A stretch of 64,000 bases of DNA from Bacillota bacterium (GCA_009711705.1 VENG01000042.1:1-64000); one strand, 5' to 3'. Shown: positions 15,942 through 23,491, counted from the first letter of the stretch. Notes: generated by a model from the sequence alone, not told the origin. Program-made: numbers and translations.

Positions 15942-15947
15942 TTGATC

Positions 15948-15974
15948 AGGTCCGGTAAATACGGACCTTTTTTT
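15948..15974 (+). terminator. Rho-independent terminator after the diaphorase operon
   Basis: AGGTCCG (15948-15954) pairs with CGGACCT (15962-15968) across a 7-base loop, followed by seven T residues. Confidence 0.92.
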
Positions 15975-15982
15975 ATGCTCCC

Positions 15983-16135
15983 AAGCTAAAAGTGTCTAAG
16001 CGCAAAGCCCACCTCAAGATAAGGTTTCCCACCCGGTTAACCTAGTAAGACACCTGGTAGACCACAAGGTTGATAGACCGGGAGTGTAAGCGACAATGCG
16101 TTCAGCGGACCGGTACTAATAGGTCGAGGGCTTGT
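15983..16135 (+). rRNA. 23S rRNA 3'-end remnant (truncated)
   Basis: About 150 bases match the conserved 3' terminus of 23S rRNA, including TCTAAGCGCAAAGCCCACC, GGTTGATAGACCGGGAGTG, and CCGGTACTAATAGGTCGAGG near the end. A complete 23S gene is about 2.9 kb, so more than 90% is missing, and there is no 16S gene upstream; a protein gene and its terminator abut it. It is a non-functional fragment, or an assembly collapse at a repeat. Confidence 0.85.
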
Positions 16136-16190
16136 GGTTAGTAGTTAGGGGATAGGGGTTAGGAAAATCTAAAAACCTAAAATTGCTAAC

Positions 16191-16237
16191 GATGGTACTT
16201 GGGGCTTCGCCCCTGGGAGAGTAGGTCGTCGCCGGAG
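16191..16237 (+). rRNA. 5S rRNA 3'-half remnant (truncated)
   Basis: The segment reads as the 3' part of 5S rRNA, with GATGGTACTTGGGGCTTCG and GGGAGAGTAGGTCGTCGCCG. Only about 47 of roughly 117 bases are present. It follows the 23S remnant by 55 bases containing short TTAGG/CCTAA repeats, in the normal rRNA operon order. Confidence 0.8.
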
Positions 16238-16246
16238 CTATTTTTA

Positions 16247-16278
16247 AAGCCCTTCGGATATATAAATCCGAAGGGCTT
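16247..16278 (+). terminator. Hairpin downstream of the 5S remnant
   Basis: A perfect 13-bp stem (16247-16259 with 16266-16278) lies where an rRNA operon terminator is expected. The T stretch after it is poor (AGTTTA). Confidence 0.65.
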
Positions 16279-16291
16279 AGTTTATGTGCTC

Positions 16292-16334
16292 AATAACTCA
16301 ACAAAAGTGCCTGGCACTACACGTTGAGTTATTT
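16292..16334. repeat. Interrupted palindrome with GTGCCTGGCAC core
   Basis: An 11-bp outer stem (AATAACTCAAC with GTTGAGTTATT) surrounds a small internal loop and an inner stem AGTGCC/GGCACT. The core GTGCCTGGCAC at 16307-16317 or within two bases of it is the same as at the centre of the perfect palindrome at 19223-19275, although the arms differ. This suggests a dispersed small palindromic element. Confidence 0.6.
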
Positions 16335-16371
16335 GTATGTGTGAAAAGTTTTAGTAAAAGAACACGTCACC

Positions 16372-16517
16372 GCACCATTATGATGCACGAGGGACGCATC
16401 ATTTTGGACATAAAAGGTGAAGAAAGGAAAGATATGCAGGTAAGTGATTTACTGCAAATGTTTGAACGGGCTAGCGGTAAGTCTTTAGTCAATGACCGCA
16501 TGCTCCTGAGTAGTTAG
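16372..16517 (+). pseudogene. ABC transporter ATPase, C-terminal remnant
   Basis: About 48 codons resemble the very C-terminus of COG1101-type ABC ATPases, those paired with ABC-type tryptophan/tyrosine-like binding proteins: RTIMMHEGRIILDI, then SDLLQMFERASG and the final NDRMLLS. The frame is open upstream to 16284, but that part is a palindromic repeat and does not resemble an ATPase. No Walker motifs exist, so the gene has lost more than 80% of its length. It sits between the rRNA remnants and a terminator. Confidence 0.7.
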
Positions 16518-16539
16518 GACAGGGAACTTGCCCTGTCCT
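16516..16539 (+). terminator. Terminator of the lost ABC ATPase gene
   Basis: AGGACAGGG (16516-16524) pairs perfectly with CCCTGTCCT (16531-16539), followed by a T-rich tract. It overlaps the stop codon of the ATPase remnant. Confidence 0.82.
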
Positions 16540-16627
16540 TTATCTTTCCATTAAATTTACGCTAACGATTTTTTTATGCCGCAAGGCTTTCCCCATTAAC
16601 CTTAAGTAATCGATAACACTGCGTCTT

Positions 16628-17216
16628 TCAGCCCGGGGTAACCGGAGGCAGCATAAATACCGCTAACATAGCCAGGGGTAAGGTAAGGACAAAAAACAAA
16701 AAGGGGTAATTCCACTGCCAATAGGCATGGGCCCCGCCAATCATAGGGGCAGACACCGATCCAATGGCGGTTGTAGCACTCATCCATCCCATTACCTGAA
16801 CCCTTTTTAAGTCCCGATAAAGATCCCCAATCAGTGTCATAGCCGTAGGAATCAACCCCGCAATGAAGATTCCCTGGACAAATCTAAAAACCAGTAAAAG
16901 ATTAAAATTCGTGGTATAAAAACAGGCTAGGCCGGCCAGGGCATTCCCAATCAGGCAAGGAATCAGCACATTTTTCCTGCCCCACCGATCTAGGAAACCG
17001 CCCCAAAAAGGAATTGACACAGCACTGGCAAAGGTGTTAACTGGCTAATATTAAACCTACCCGTTCCGGTTCAACATTTAAGGGGCCGGCCATGGTGGAT
17101 AAAGTGGGGGCAATTAAAGAACCGCCGGTCATACCAAAAAAGGCTATGGCACAGATTAGTGAAATAATACTTATGTTCCCCTCGTTTTTTTGCATGTTAT
17201 TTTCCGAGGTCGGCAT
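16628..17216 (-). pseudogene. MFS transporter, frameshifted N-terminal half
   Basis: The gene starts at ATG 17216 with a good AAGGAGG site at 17224-17230. It reads a typical MFS N-terminus (GMTGGSLIAPTLSTMAGPL) for about 60 codons to a TAA near 17045. Reading resumes one frame away with IPFWGGFLDRWGRKN, the conserved loop 2-3 signature, and continues through VFRFVQGIFIAGLIPTAMTL to a stop at 16628. Only about 195 residues, roughly six membrane segments, remain of an expected 390-400. It therefore has both a frameshift and a missing C-terminal half. Confidence 0.85.
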
Positions 17217-17477
17217 AGAAGAGCCTCCTTAACTTTTCCTCCCACATTATAAATCAGAATTATGGGTCAGAAATACTGCCGGTTTGTCAAAAACCAATGC
17301 TCAAATAGTTCTATAAGCAAAAATAAATCCCTCTTAATCTGCATTTAAAAGGCTCCTACGCTCAGCAGGAAGGCTTTGCTTATTTTGCTCAATAAGTTCG
17401 TCTTTACTAGAAGCCCATGCACCTGTACATTAGTAGGACTTTTTTTTACTTGTTTGAAAAATAAACCTATGTTTGCA

Positions 17478-17502
17478 TGTAACATTTTTTCGTTTCATAC
17501 GT
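17478..17502 (+). promoter_or_regulatory. ECF-type promoter before the sigma/anti-sigma operon
   Basis: TGTAAC at 17478-17483 and CGT at 17500-17502 are 16 bases apart, which is the -35 (TGAAC-like) and -10 (CGT) pattern used by many extracytoplasmic-function sigma factors. It ends about 25 bases before the sigma factor start, suggesting the sigma factor transcribes its own gene. Confidence 0.55.
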
Positions 17503-17526
17503 GAGAGTAAGAGAGGGGGTCAACAA

Positions 17527-18021
17527 ATGAAGCGAAACGATTTTGATGACCTTTATCGCTCATACATAGAGGACATTTTTCGTTATCTTTTGTCCCTCTG
17601 CCATGACTATCACTTAGCTGAGGATTTGATGAGTGAGACTTTCTATCGAGCATATCTCTTTTTGGAGGATTTTAAAGGGGAGAAAGTAAAGCCTTGGTTA
17701 TTTAAGGTGGCCTATAACGCTTACGTTGATTTCAAACGGAAGAACAGTAGGGTTTTGATTAAAGAAGACTCATTTTTTGACCGCCTCTGGAACGATAAGA
17801 CACCGGAAGAATTATTGATTAGAAAAGAGCAGCTAAGGGAAATCGATCAAGTCATAGCTAATCTGCCAGAAAACCAAAAACAAGCAATTCTGCTCTATGA
17901 TTTTCATGGATTACATTATAAAGATGCAGCTGAAATTATGCAGGTAAGCATCGGGCATTTTAAGGTCTTACTTTTCAGGGCCAGGCAAAAAATACGCACT
18001 CAAAAAGGGGAGGCTGAGTAG
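17527..18021 (+). CDS. ECF RNA polymerase sigma factor
   Basis: This is a 164-residue sigma-70 family, ECF-type factor. Region 2 holds FDDLYRSYIEDIFRYLLSLCHDYHLAEDLMSETF and region 4 holds LPENQKQAILLYDFHGLHYKDAAEIM with the helix-turn-helix. The ATG at 17527 follows GAGAGGGGG; an upstream frame from 17473 would include the promoter-like sequence. The next gene, one base downstream, encodes its likely membrane anti-sigma factor. The pair should answer an envelope signal. Confidence 0.93.
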   Translation: MKRNDFDDLYRSYIEDIFRYLLSLCHDYHLAEDLMSETFYRAYLFLEDFKGEKVKPWLFKVAYNAYVDFKRKNSRVLIKEDSFFDRLWNDKTPEELLIRKEQLREIDQVIANLPENQKQAILLYDFHGLHYKDAAEIMQVSIGHFKVLLFRARQKIRTQKGEAE

Positions 18022-18022
18022 G

Positions 18023-19195
18023 GTGGAAGAAGATTTCAAGAAAAGGCTGCGCGATTACGCAGAAGGGAAGTTATCGGAAGAGAAAAAGGCAGAAATAGAA
18101 CTAGAGCTGGAGAAGATGGAAGAGTATCAAGCATTTCTGGATCAACAATTGGATAAAGGCCATCGAAACAAAGAAAGCATTCCTGGAAGTACAGATGGGA
18201 ACATTAATAAAAAGCAATCCAAGATAATCAGAAAAGCAAAATGGAAAGCGAGAACACATAATGCCTTAACGGCTTTGGCAATTATTTTTATGGTTACTGT
18301 TTTTTGTTCTATTGCTACTACTGTTTATTTTACATCTGGTAAGCCAAATAAAATGGCAATTTACCGGGATGTTGTACGATCAACCATAGCAATTACTGAA
18401 CCCAATGTTCAATTTCAGAGCGGGGGAACCAGAGTGAACCCCTTTTTCACCATGTATTTAGATGGAGAACTGCAAAAATGGATTGGGAGTGAACATGTTA
18501 ATACCGGGAACCTCAATATGGGTTTTCTGTTCAGTAAAGCCAGTTTCCCGGAACGAACCAGTTTAATAGACGATAATATTTCCTGGCCTTTCCGCCATCC
18601 TACCTCGGCAAACCCATTGAACAGAGATTGGGGCAAACTTGAGAAGTTACCGGAAGGCACAGTGGCAGAGGCCTGTATCTCTTTTAATGATTCTTTTTCC
18701 ACCGATGAAACGTTAAAAAAATTCGAGGGGAAGAATATGCGGCCGGTATGGTTTGCCGTAGATACAGACTTTGATGATGTCAACGCTCATGATTGGCCTT
18801 CTCTTATAGGATTTCCTTATCAGCCTCTCTGGCATCACAACGATATGACCGTGACCAGCCATAAGGAAAAAAAAATAGGCTTGTTTAATAGGACAGTTTC
18901 AGAATCGGGTGTAAGTCCCCGGATTGAAGATTATGGAAGTGCGGAAATTCGAAATGATAATTTTGTAAAAACCCTTGAACTATTACAAAAATATACGGAA
19001 ATAGCTGACCGCATTGCCCTCGGAGATGGTTTAAGAATTCCTGAGCGCCTGGAATATATTAAAAATAATGGTGTAAAAATTTATGGCATTGTGGTAACTG
19101 GCCCCTCCAAAGAAATTTTAAAATTAAGAGAAGAATCTTGGGTAGCCGGAATTCACCTGGGTGAAGTGAGACTGTGGAACTGGGAAGAGAGATAG
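18023..19195 (+). CDS. Membrane anti-sigma factor, Sigma_reg_N/C type
   Basis: This 390-residue protein has a charged cytoplasmic N-terminus (about 90 residues) and one membrane segment around LTALAIIFMVTVFCSIATTV. The extracytoplasmic part of about 280 residues resembles the Sigma_reg_C family found beside ECF factors in Bacillus. Motifs such as VRSTIAITEPNVQFQSGG and WPSLIGFPYQPLWHH lie in that outer part. The GTG start lies one base after the sigma factor stop. It likely holds the sigma factor inactive until an envelope signal. The signal is unknown. Confidence 0.8.
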   Translation: MEEDFKKRLRDYAEGKLSEEKKAEIELELEKMEEYQAFLDQQLDKGHRNKESIPGSTDGNINKKQSKIIRKAKWKARTHNALTALAIIFMVTVFCSIATTVYFTSGKPNKMAIYRDVVRSTIAITEPNVQFQSGGTRVNPFFTMYLDGELQKWIGSEHVNTGNLNMGFLFSKASFPERTSLIDDNISWPFRHPTSANPLNRDWGKLEKLPEGTVAEACISFNDSFSTDETLKKFEGKNMRPVWFAVDTDFDDVNAHDWPSLIGFPYQPLWHHNDMTVTSHKEKKIGLFNRTVSESGVSPRIEDYGSAEIRNDNFVKTLELLQKYTEIADRIALGDGLRIPERLEYIKNNGVKIYGIVVTGPSKEILKLREESWVAGIHLGEVRLWNWEER

Positions 19196-19222
19196 ACAAA
19201 AAGGTCGGGCTGGCAGAGACAC

Positions 19223-19275
19223 AGTACAATAAGTTAACGAATGGTGCCTGGCACCATTCGTTAACTTATTGTACT
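19223..19275. repeat. Perfect 53-nt palindrome with GGTGCCTGGCACC core
   Basis: The arms 19223-19248 and 19250-19275 are perfectly complementary over 26 bases around a single central T. The centre GTGCCTGGCAC recurs in the palindrome near 16313. There is no T tract of note on either side (TTTAAG downstream), so it is not a classic terminator, although it follows the anti-sigma factor stop by 28 bases. It may be a mobile palindromic element that doubles as an RNA end. Confidence 0.85.
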
Positions 19276-19281
19276 TTAAGC

Positions 19282-19310
19282 TTGAATATGTCGCAAGTTT
19301 GAGGTATACT
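19282..19310 (+). promoter_or_regulatory. Promoter of the sdpR-sdpI pair
   Basis: TTGAAT at 19282-19287 and TATACT at 19305-19310 are spaced by 17 bases, directly after the palindrome and 45 bases before the regulator gene. Confidence 0.7.
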
Positions 19311-19343
19311 TTAGATGATTAGAAACTTATCTAAATATCTAAA
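19310..19343. promoter_or_regulatory. Probable SdpR-type operator
   Basis: TTTAGAT at 19310-19316 is mirrored by ATCTAAA at 19329-19335, with a second ATCTAAA at 19337-19343. The repeats cover the expected transcription start of the ArsR-family regulator, as expected for autorepression. Confidence 0.5.
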
Positions 19344-19354
19344 GGGGGAGTGAT

Positions 19355-19645
19355 ATGATTAACAAAACATTTCAGGCGTTGTCCGATGCCACCAGGAGGG
19401 AAATACTAAAAATGCTAAGGGACAAAGATTTAACGGCAGGTGAGATTGCCGACCACTTCAATATTTCACGCCCCAGTGTTTCTCATCACTTAAACGTGCT
19501 AAAAAATGCTGACTTGGTGCTGGATGAGCGAAAAGGGCAATATATTCATTATTCTTTAAATACTTCGGTTTTGGACGAAGTTTTGAGTTGGTTTGCAGAC
19601 ATGGTAAATGGAAAAAGGGGGAGTAAAAGTGATGAACAGCTATAA
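19355..19645 (+). CDS. ArsR-family autorepressor, SdpR-like
   Basis: This 96-residue winged-helix regulator begins MINKTFQALSDATRREILKML and carries the recognition helix in ISRPSVSHHLNVLKNADLV. It lacks the metal-binding Cys pairs of arsenic or zinc sensors and matches the SdpR autorepressor group. The RBS GGGGGAG precedes the ATG. It overlaps the membrane protein gene by 14 bases, the same arrangement as sdpR-sdpI in Bacillus subtilis, where SdpI sequesters SdpR when the SdpC toxin is present. Confidence 0.85.
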   Translation: MINKTFQALSDATRREILKMLRDKDLTAGEIADHFNISRPSVSHHLNVLKNADLVLDERKGQYIHYSLNTSVLDEVLSWFADMVNGKRGSKSDEQL

Positions 19646-20282
19646 AGTTAAATTTAATTGGATTATCATTTTACTATTAGCAGGGTTTTGGGGTATTTGC
19701 GCATCATTTTATCCATCTCTGCCTGACCAGGTACCAACACACTGGAATTTTCAAGGAGAGGTTGACGGCTATTCGCATAAATCCGTAACAGCTCTGATCA
19801 TGCCCTTATTACCCTTAGCTATCTATATTTTAATGACATTCACCCCTAGAATTGATCCCAAAAGGCAAAACTATAGTAAGTTTGGACCCAGCTACGAGAG
19901 GATCAGAAACCTCATTGTCATTATCATGGTTGGAATAACACTACTCCCGCTGCTGTCTGCGCTTGGGTACGCTATTGAAGTGGATTTATTGATTCGTATC
20001 TTCATTCCAGTATTGTTCATAGCCCTGGGTAACTATATGGGTAAAATAAAGCACAATTATTTTATTGGTATCAAAGTACCCTGGACACTGGCAAGTGAGG
20101 AAGTATGGAACAAAACTCACCGGTTGGGTGGAAAATTAATGGTAATTGGTGGAATATTTGCCTTGACAGGAGTTTTTGCCCCGCCAACAATAGGCTTTGT
20201 TATGGTAATGACCGGGATACTCCTTCCATTCCTCGTAAGCGGAGTTTATTCATATTTGATTTATAGGAAAATGTTCGGTTAA
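19632..20282 (+). CDS. SdpI-family immunity/signal membrane protein
   Basis: This 216-residue integral membrane protein has an N-terminal DUF1648-like part (FYPSLPDQVPTHWNFQGEVDGY) and an SdpI-type C-terminal half (VPWTLASEEVWNKTHRLGGK). At least five hydrophobic segments are visible. In Bacillus SdpI gives immunity to the SdpC toxin and binds SdpR at the membrane. No sdpABC toxin genes are near, so it may be an orphan immunity system. The ATG at 19632 is chosen over GTG 19629; both follow a GGGGGAG site. Confidence 0.85.
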   Translation: MNSYKVKFNWIIILLLAGFWGICASFYPSLPDQVPTHWNFQGEVDGYSHKSVTALIMPLLPLAIYILMTFTPRIDPKRQNYSKFGPSYERIRNLIVIIMVGITLLPLLSALGYAIEVDLLIRIFIPVLFIALGNYMGKIKHNYFIGIKVPWTLASEEVWNKTHRLGGKLMVIGGIFALTGVFAPPTIGFVMVMTGILLPFLVSGVYSYLIYRKMFG

Positions 20283-20307
20283 ATTCCCACACATATGTCC
20301 TTTTTCT

Positions 20308-20335
20308 ACACCCTACCCAAAGGTAGGGTGTTTTT
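20308..20335 (+). terminator. Rho-independent terminator after sdpI
   Basis: A perfect 10-bp stem (20308-20317 with 20322-20331) closes a CAAA loop and is followed by T residues. Confidence 0.88.
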
Positions 20336-20417
20336 GCTGTATTAACAGGTGAACCGTGCCTGTTTTAAGCGGTGCCATAGAACTGACCACCTGCCACACA
20401 ACCGTCCCTATGGTTGT

Positions 20418-20888
20418 TCAAATGGAGCTTATTATCTCTTTAATCACTTGGTTAACCAGCATGGGTAATGCTTTTATAACCACAGGAGAAAGGCCTTCGC
20501 CGTAATTTATATGCATTGGTTCCATGCCATAAATGATTAGTTTGTCTGGATATCCGGTTAGTTCTCTGGCCAGTTCTACGGCTTGCAATACGGAAAAGCC
20601 GTGTGCATCCTGCCGGTCATAGACATAGTGCATTATATTATCGTCCCTATGGAGGTAAATACTGCCCGGTTTGTCACCTCCCCTTACGGCATCAATCACT
20701 ATGACACAGCAGCAACGACCTATTTCTTGTATGTAGTTAAGCACCGAAGTACCTACTTCCAGAATGGATACCCCTTGCGGCCACTCTTTTTGCTTTAGCC
20801 ACTGAGCAGCATACACACCCAGACCATCATCAGACATTAAAAGATTACCTATTCCTAGCACCAATACTTTACATTTTAAATTATTCAT
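20418..20888 (-). CDS. [NiFe] hydrogenase maturation protease
   Basis: This protease removes the C-terminal peptide of the hydrogenase large subunit after nickel insertion. The 156-residue protein has the family motif GIGNLLMSDDGLGVYAA, the second acidic residue in VIDAVRGG, and DAHGFS with the conserved His. The ATG at 20888 is preferred over one at 20912 because AAGGAAT lies just before it. It is divergent from the hydrogenase structural genes, with 57 bases between the start codons, and presumably serves them. Confidence 0.92.
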   Translation of the reverse strand: MNNLKCKVLVLGIGNLLMSDDGLGVYAAQWLKQKEWPQGVSILEVGTSVLNYIQEIGRCCCVIVIDAVRGGDKPGSIYLHRDDNIMHYVYDRQDAHGFSVLQAVELARELTGYPDKLIIYGMEPMHINYGEGLSPVVIKALPMLVNQVIKEIISSI

Positions 20889-20945
20889 GTAATTCCTTAT
20901 GCCCGTGATCATACATTAATACAAAATGTGTAGGGAGTTTTTATT

Positions 20946-21929
20946 ATGGACAAAGAAAAGTTCAACGAACTCTGTCATGATCTGGCACCCCGCAGCGACC
21001 ATACCCTTACGGAAGCAATACTACAGGAGGTAAGTAGTTTTCAGGCAGGTCACCAGAATAAAAGACTGCCGGTAATATGGATTGAGACCAGCGATAGCGG
21101 TGATAACAACATAGCTTTTTTAAATTCCACTTATCCTTACGCCGGGCAGGTTTTTACAGATATGATCGACCTATTGTACTGTAACTCCTTCATGACTGCC
21201 CAGGGTAAGCATGCCTTAAATATTTTAGAACAAGCTGCTGTTATGCTTAAGGGACAATTTACCCTGGTAGTAGAGGGGGCCATACCGTTAAAGGACAACG
21301 GCCTGTATAACGTAATTATCCGTACTGAAAACCGAAATATTACCGCACTGGAGGCAGTAAACTGGCTTGGGAACTTAGCGAAATATGTTGTCGCCATGGG
21401 TACCTGCGCGAGCTTTGGAGGGGTTTCCTCGGCAAGGCCAAACATTACCGGCAGCGTGGCGGTCCGGCAAGTCTTGAACCGGGAAATTATTAATGTCAGC
21501 GGGTGTCCCGTCAACCCGGACTGGTTTGTAGGTACATTGGCCCATTTGCTTATGTACGGCCGCCCGGAGCTTGACGATCTTGGGCGCCCCACCTTGTTTT
21601 ACGGCTACACCGTGCACCGGCACTGCCAGCGCCGCTCCTATTTTGATAAGGGGGATTTCGCGGAAAATTTGGGGGATATCGAGTGCATGTTCTCCCTGGG
21701 ATGCATGGGGCCTCGCACCGGCGCGGACTGTCCTTACCGGCAGTGGATTAACTATGTAAATTGGCCGGTAAGAGCAAACACCCCATGCATAGGGTGTACA
21801 AACGAGGATTTTCCGGATGGCTCAACACCCTTTTTTACACCCCTCAGTGAAAAAGGATCAGATAAGGATAAGGAAATTAATCTACCTCCCAACCGAAAGG
21901 AGACCAATAAATGGCAAAAAAGAGGGTAA
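20946..21929 (+). CDS. [NiFe] hydrogenase small subunit with altered proximal-cluster motif
   Basis: The 327-residue electron-transfer subunit has an N-terminal extension of about 40 residues and no Tat signal, so it is probably cytoplasmic. The first cluster motif, normally CxxC after a W-L/I-x stretch, reads IETSDSGDNNIAFLNS: Ser51 and Asn54 stand where both cysteines should be. The other ligands are present: MGTCASFGG, SGCPVNP, HRHCQRR, LGCMGPRTGADCP and PCIGCTNEDFPDG. The medial and distal clusters are therefore intact while the proximal one has lost two of four cysteines. Asp50 and Asp53 lie beside the site. It overlaps the large subunit gene by 19 bases. Confidence 0.92.
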   Translation: MDKEKFNELCHDLAPRSDHTLTEAILQEVSSFQAGHQNKRLPVIWIETSDSGDNNIAFLNSTYPYAGQVFTDMIDLLYCNSFMTAQGKHALNILEQAAVMLKGQFTLVVEGAIPLKDNGLYNVIIRTENRNITALEAVNWLGNLAKYVVAMGTCASFGGVSSARPNITGSVAVRQVLNREIINVSGCPVNPDWFVGTLAHLLMYGRPELDDLGRPTLFYGYTVHRHCQRRSYFDKGDFAENLGDIECMFSLGCMGPRTGADCPYRQWINYVNWPVRANTPCIGCTNEDFPDGSTPFFTPLSEKGSDKDKEINLPPNRKETNKWQKRG

Positions 21930-23323
21930 TGTTTAGCCCGGTAACCCGACTGGAAGGCCTTTTATCTGTGGAAGTTACCCTAGACGGCGATAGGGTAGTT
22001 AATGCCAATGCCAGTAGCACTGCCTTCAGGGGATTTGAGTGGATTATGCGGGACCGGCATGTCACCGACGCCGTATATATGACTCAGAGGATATGCGGCA
22101 TATGCTCTACAGCCCACGGTGCTGTCGCCAGCTATCTATTGGATGAACTATATGATAATACCCTTTCGGAAAATGCCCAATTGATGCGGAATATAATGTA
22201 CGCCTCGGATATAATACAAAATCACATACGGCATTTCTACCTCTTTGGCCTGCCGGATTACGTACGCATGCCTCAGCGCCCACCCTTTCACGGGCAAAAC
22301 CTTTCAGATGCCCGGTTAAATCCTAAAGATGACCAGCGCCTATTAGAAAATTATTTTGAGGCTATCAAAGTCTCTCAGAAAAGCCATGAAATATTAGCGC
22401 TTTTTGGAGGTAAAGCACCCCACCAACATAGTTTTGTGCACGGCGGTGTTTCAGTGGCACCAACAGCTGATAAAATAAATCGCGCCCTTGCCCTGGCCAA
22501 AACCGTGAGCGAATTTGTAAAAGGTAAACTGGTTCCGGACACCGAGTTAATAGCCCGGGCTTATAGCGATTATTACCAGATAGGGGTGACTGAGGGGCAA
22601 TTTTTATCCTTTGGGCTCTTCAGATTCGGCCCCAAAAACGAAAGACTTTTGCTGAAAAACGGTGTACAAAAGGGGAACAGACTGATACCGCTGGATATAG
22701 GACTTATAAATGAAGATATCACCAACAGCTGGTTCAGCACAGCATTTGAACAGGGGTCTAACGGCAAAGAACTAATTCCTAATCCATACAAGCCTGGTGC
22801 GTATACTTGGTCAAAGTCAGTGACGTATGGCGGGCATCACTATGAGGTGGGGCCTCTGGCCAGAATGATCATTAACGGCAAGTACCGGGGCGGGGCGTCC
22901 ACCATGGACAGAATATACGCCCGCACCCTGGAAACGGTACATTTCACGCAGCTTATGGAGGACTGGCTGAAGAGGGTAAAACCCGGACCTGCCCCCATCG
23001 AACAAAAAAAGACGCCGGTAAAAAATAAAGTAGTAGCTACAACTGACGCCATGCGCGGTGCACTTCTACACAGCGCTTGGATTGAAGACGAGCAGGTAGT
23101 CCGGTATAACATTATTACACCCTCGGTATGGAACTTCTCTCCCAAAGATGAATACGGCCGGCTGGGTCCCGCGGAAGGTGCCCTGGTTGGTACGGTGGTG
23201 CCAAGGCAGGAGATGCTATTCAACGTATTAGGAAGAATAATCCGTTCCTTTGATCCCTGCCTACAGTGCGCCACCCACGTGCTTGATATGCGTGGTAACG
23301 TAAAAAAAGAGAGCCTGCTTTAA
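21911..23323 (+). CDS. [NiFe] hydrogenase large subunit
   Basis: This 470-residue catalytic subunit has both Ni-binding motifs: RICGIC (Cys62 and Cys65) followed by STAHGAV, and DPCLQCATH (Cys450 and Cys453) near the C-terminus. The residues after His456 (VLDMRGNVKKESLL) form the peptide expected to be clipped by the maturation protease. The active site is thus complete even though the small subunit is odd. No cytochrome b or membrane anchor gene follows; a terminator does. It likely acts in the cytoplasm with an unknown electron partner. Confidence 0.94.
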   Translation: MAKKRVMFSPVTRLEGLLSVEVTLDGDRVVNANASSTAFRGFEWIMRDRHVTDAVYMTQRICGICSTAHGAVASYLLDELYDNTLSENAQLMRNIMYASDIIQNHIRHFYLFGLPDYVRMPQRPPFHGQNLSDARLNPKDDQRLLENYFEAIKVSQKSHEILALFGGKAPHQHSFVHGGVSVAPTADKINRALALAKTVSEFVKGKLVPDTELIARAYSDYYQIGVTEGQFLSFGLFRFGPKNERLLLKNGVQKGNRLIPLDIGLINEDITNSWFSTAFEQGSNGKELIPNPYKPGAYTWSKSVTYGGHHYEVGPLARMIINGKYRGGASTMDRIYARTLETVHFTQLMEDWLKRVKPGPAPIEQKKTPVKNKVVATTDAMRGALLHSAWIEDEQVVRYNIITPSVWNFSPKDEYGRLGPAEGALVGTVVPRQEMLFNVLGRIIRSFDPCLQCATHVLDMRGNVKKESLL

Positions 23324-23379
23324 ACTAACTGCATCCCGTCTACGTAAACACCAGGCTATTCGCCATAGTTTTAAATAAT

Positions 23380-23406
23380 AAACCAACCGTCTTATGCGGT
23401 TGGTTT
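23380..23406 (+). terminator. Rho-independent terminator after the hydrogenase
   Basis: A perfect 10-bp stem (23380-23389 with 23397-23406) with a 7-base loop is followed by AGTTTATT. The T tract is short. Confidence 0.8.
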
Positions 23407-23479
23407 AGTTTATTGCACTTTTTCATGTCACTTTTTTGCGCGTCGCGGTGTCATTATATTAGAAAATAAAAATTAAACT

Positions 23480-23491
23480 TGTTGCGCAACA
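23480..23491. promoter_or_regulatory. 12-bp perfect palindrome before the second ECF operon
   Basis: TGTTGCGCAACA is perfectly symmetric and lies 75 bases before the sigma factor start. It could be an operator; no regulator is assigned. Confidence 0.35.

Noticed and set aside
16284..16371. Upstream part of the 77-codon frame containing the ABC ATPase tail
   Set aside because: It runs through a palindromic repeat and shows no ATPase similarity, so it is only an open frame attached to the remnant.
20380..20417. Hairpin ACAACC/GGTTGT downstream of the maturation protease gene
   Set aside because: The stem is only six base pairs and no T tract follows on the minus strand.
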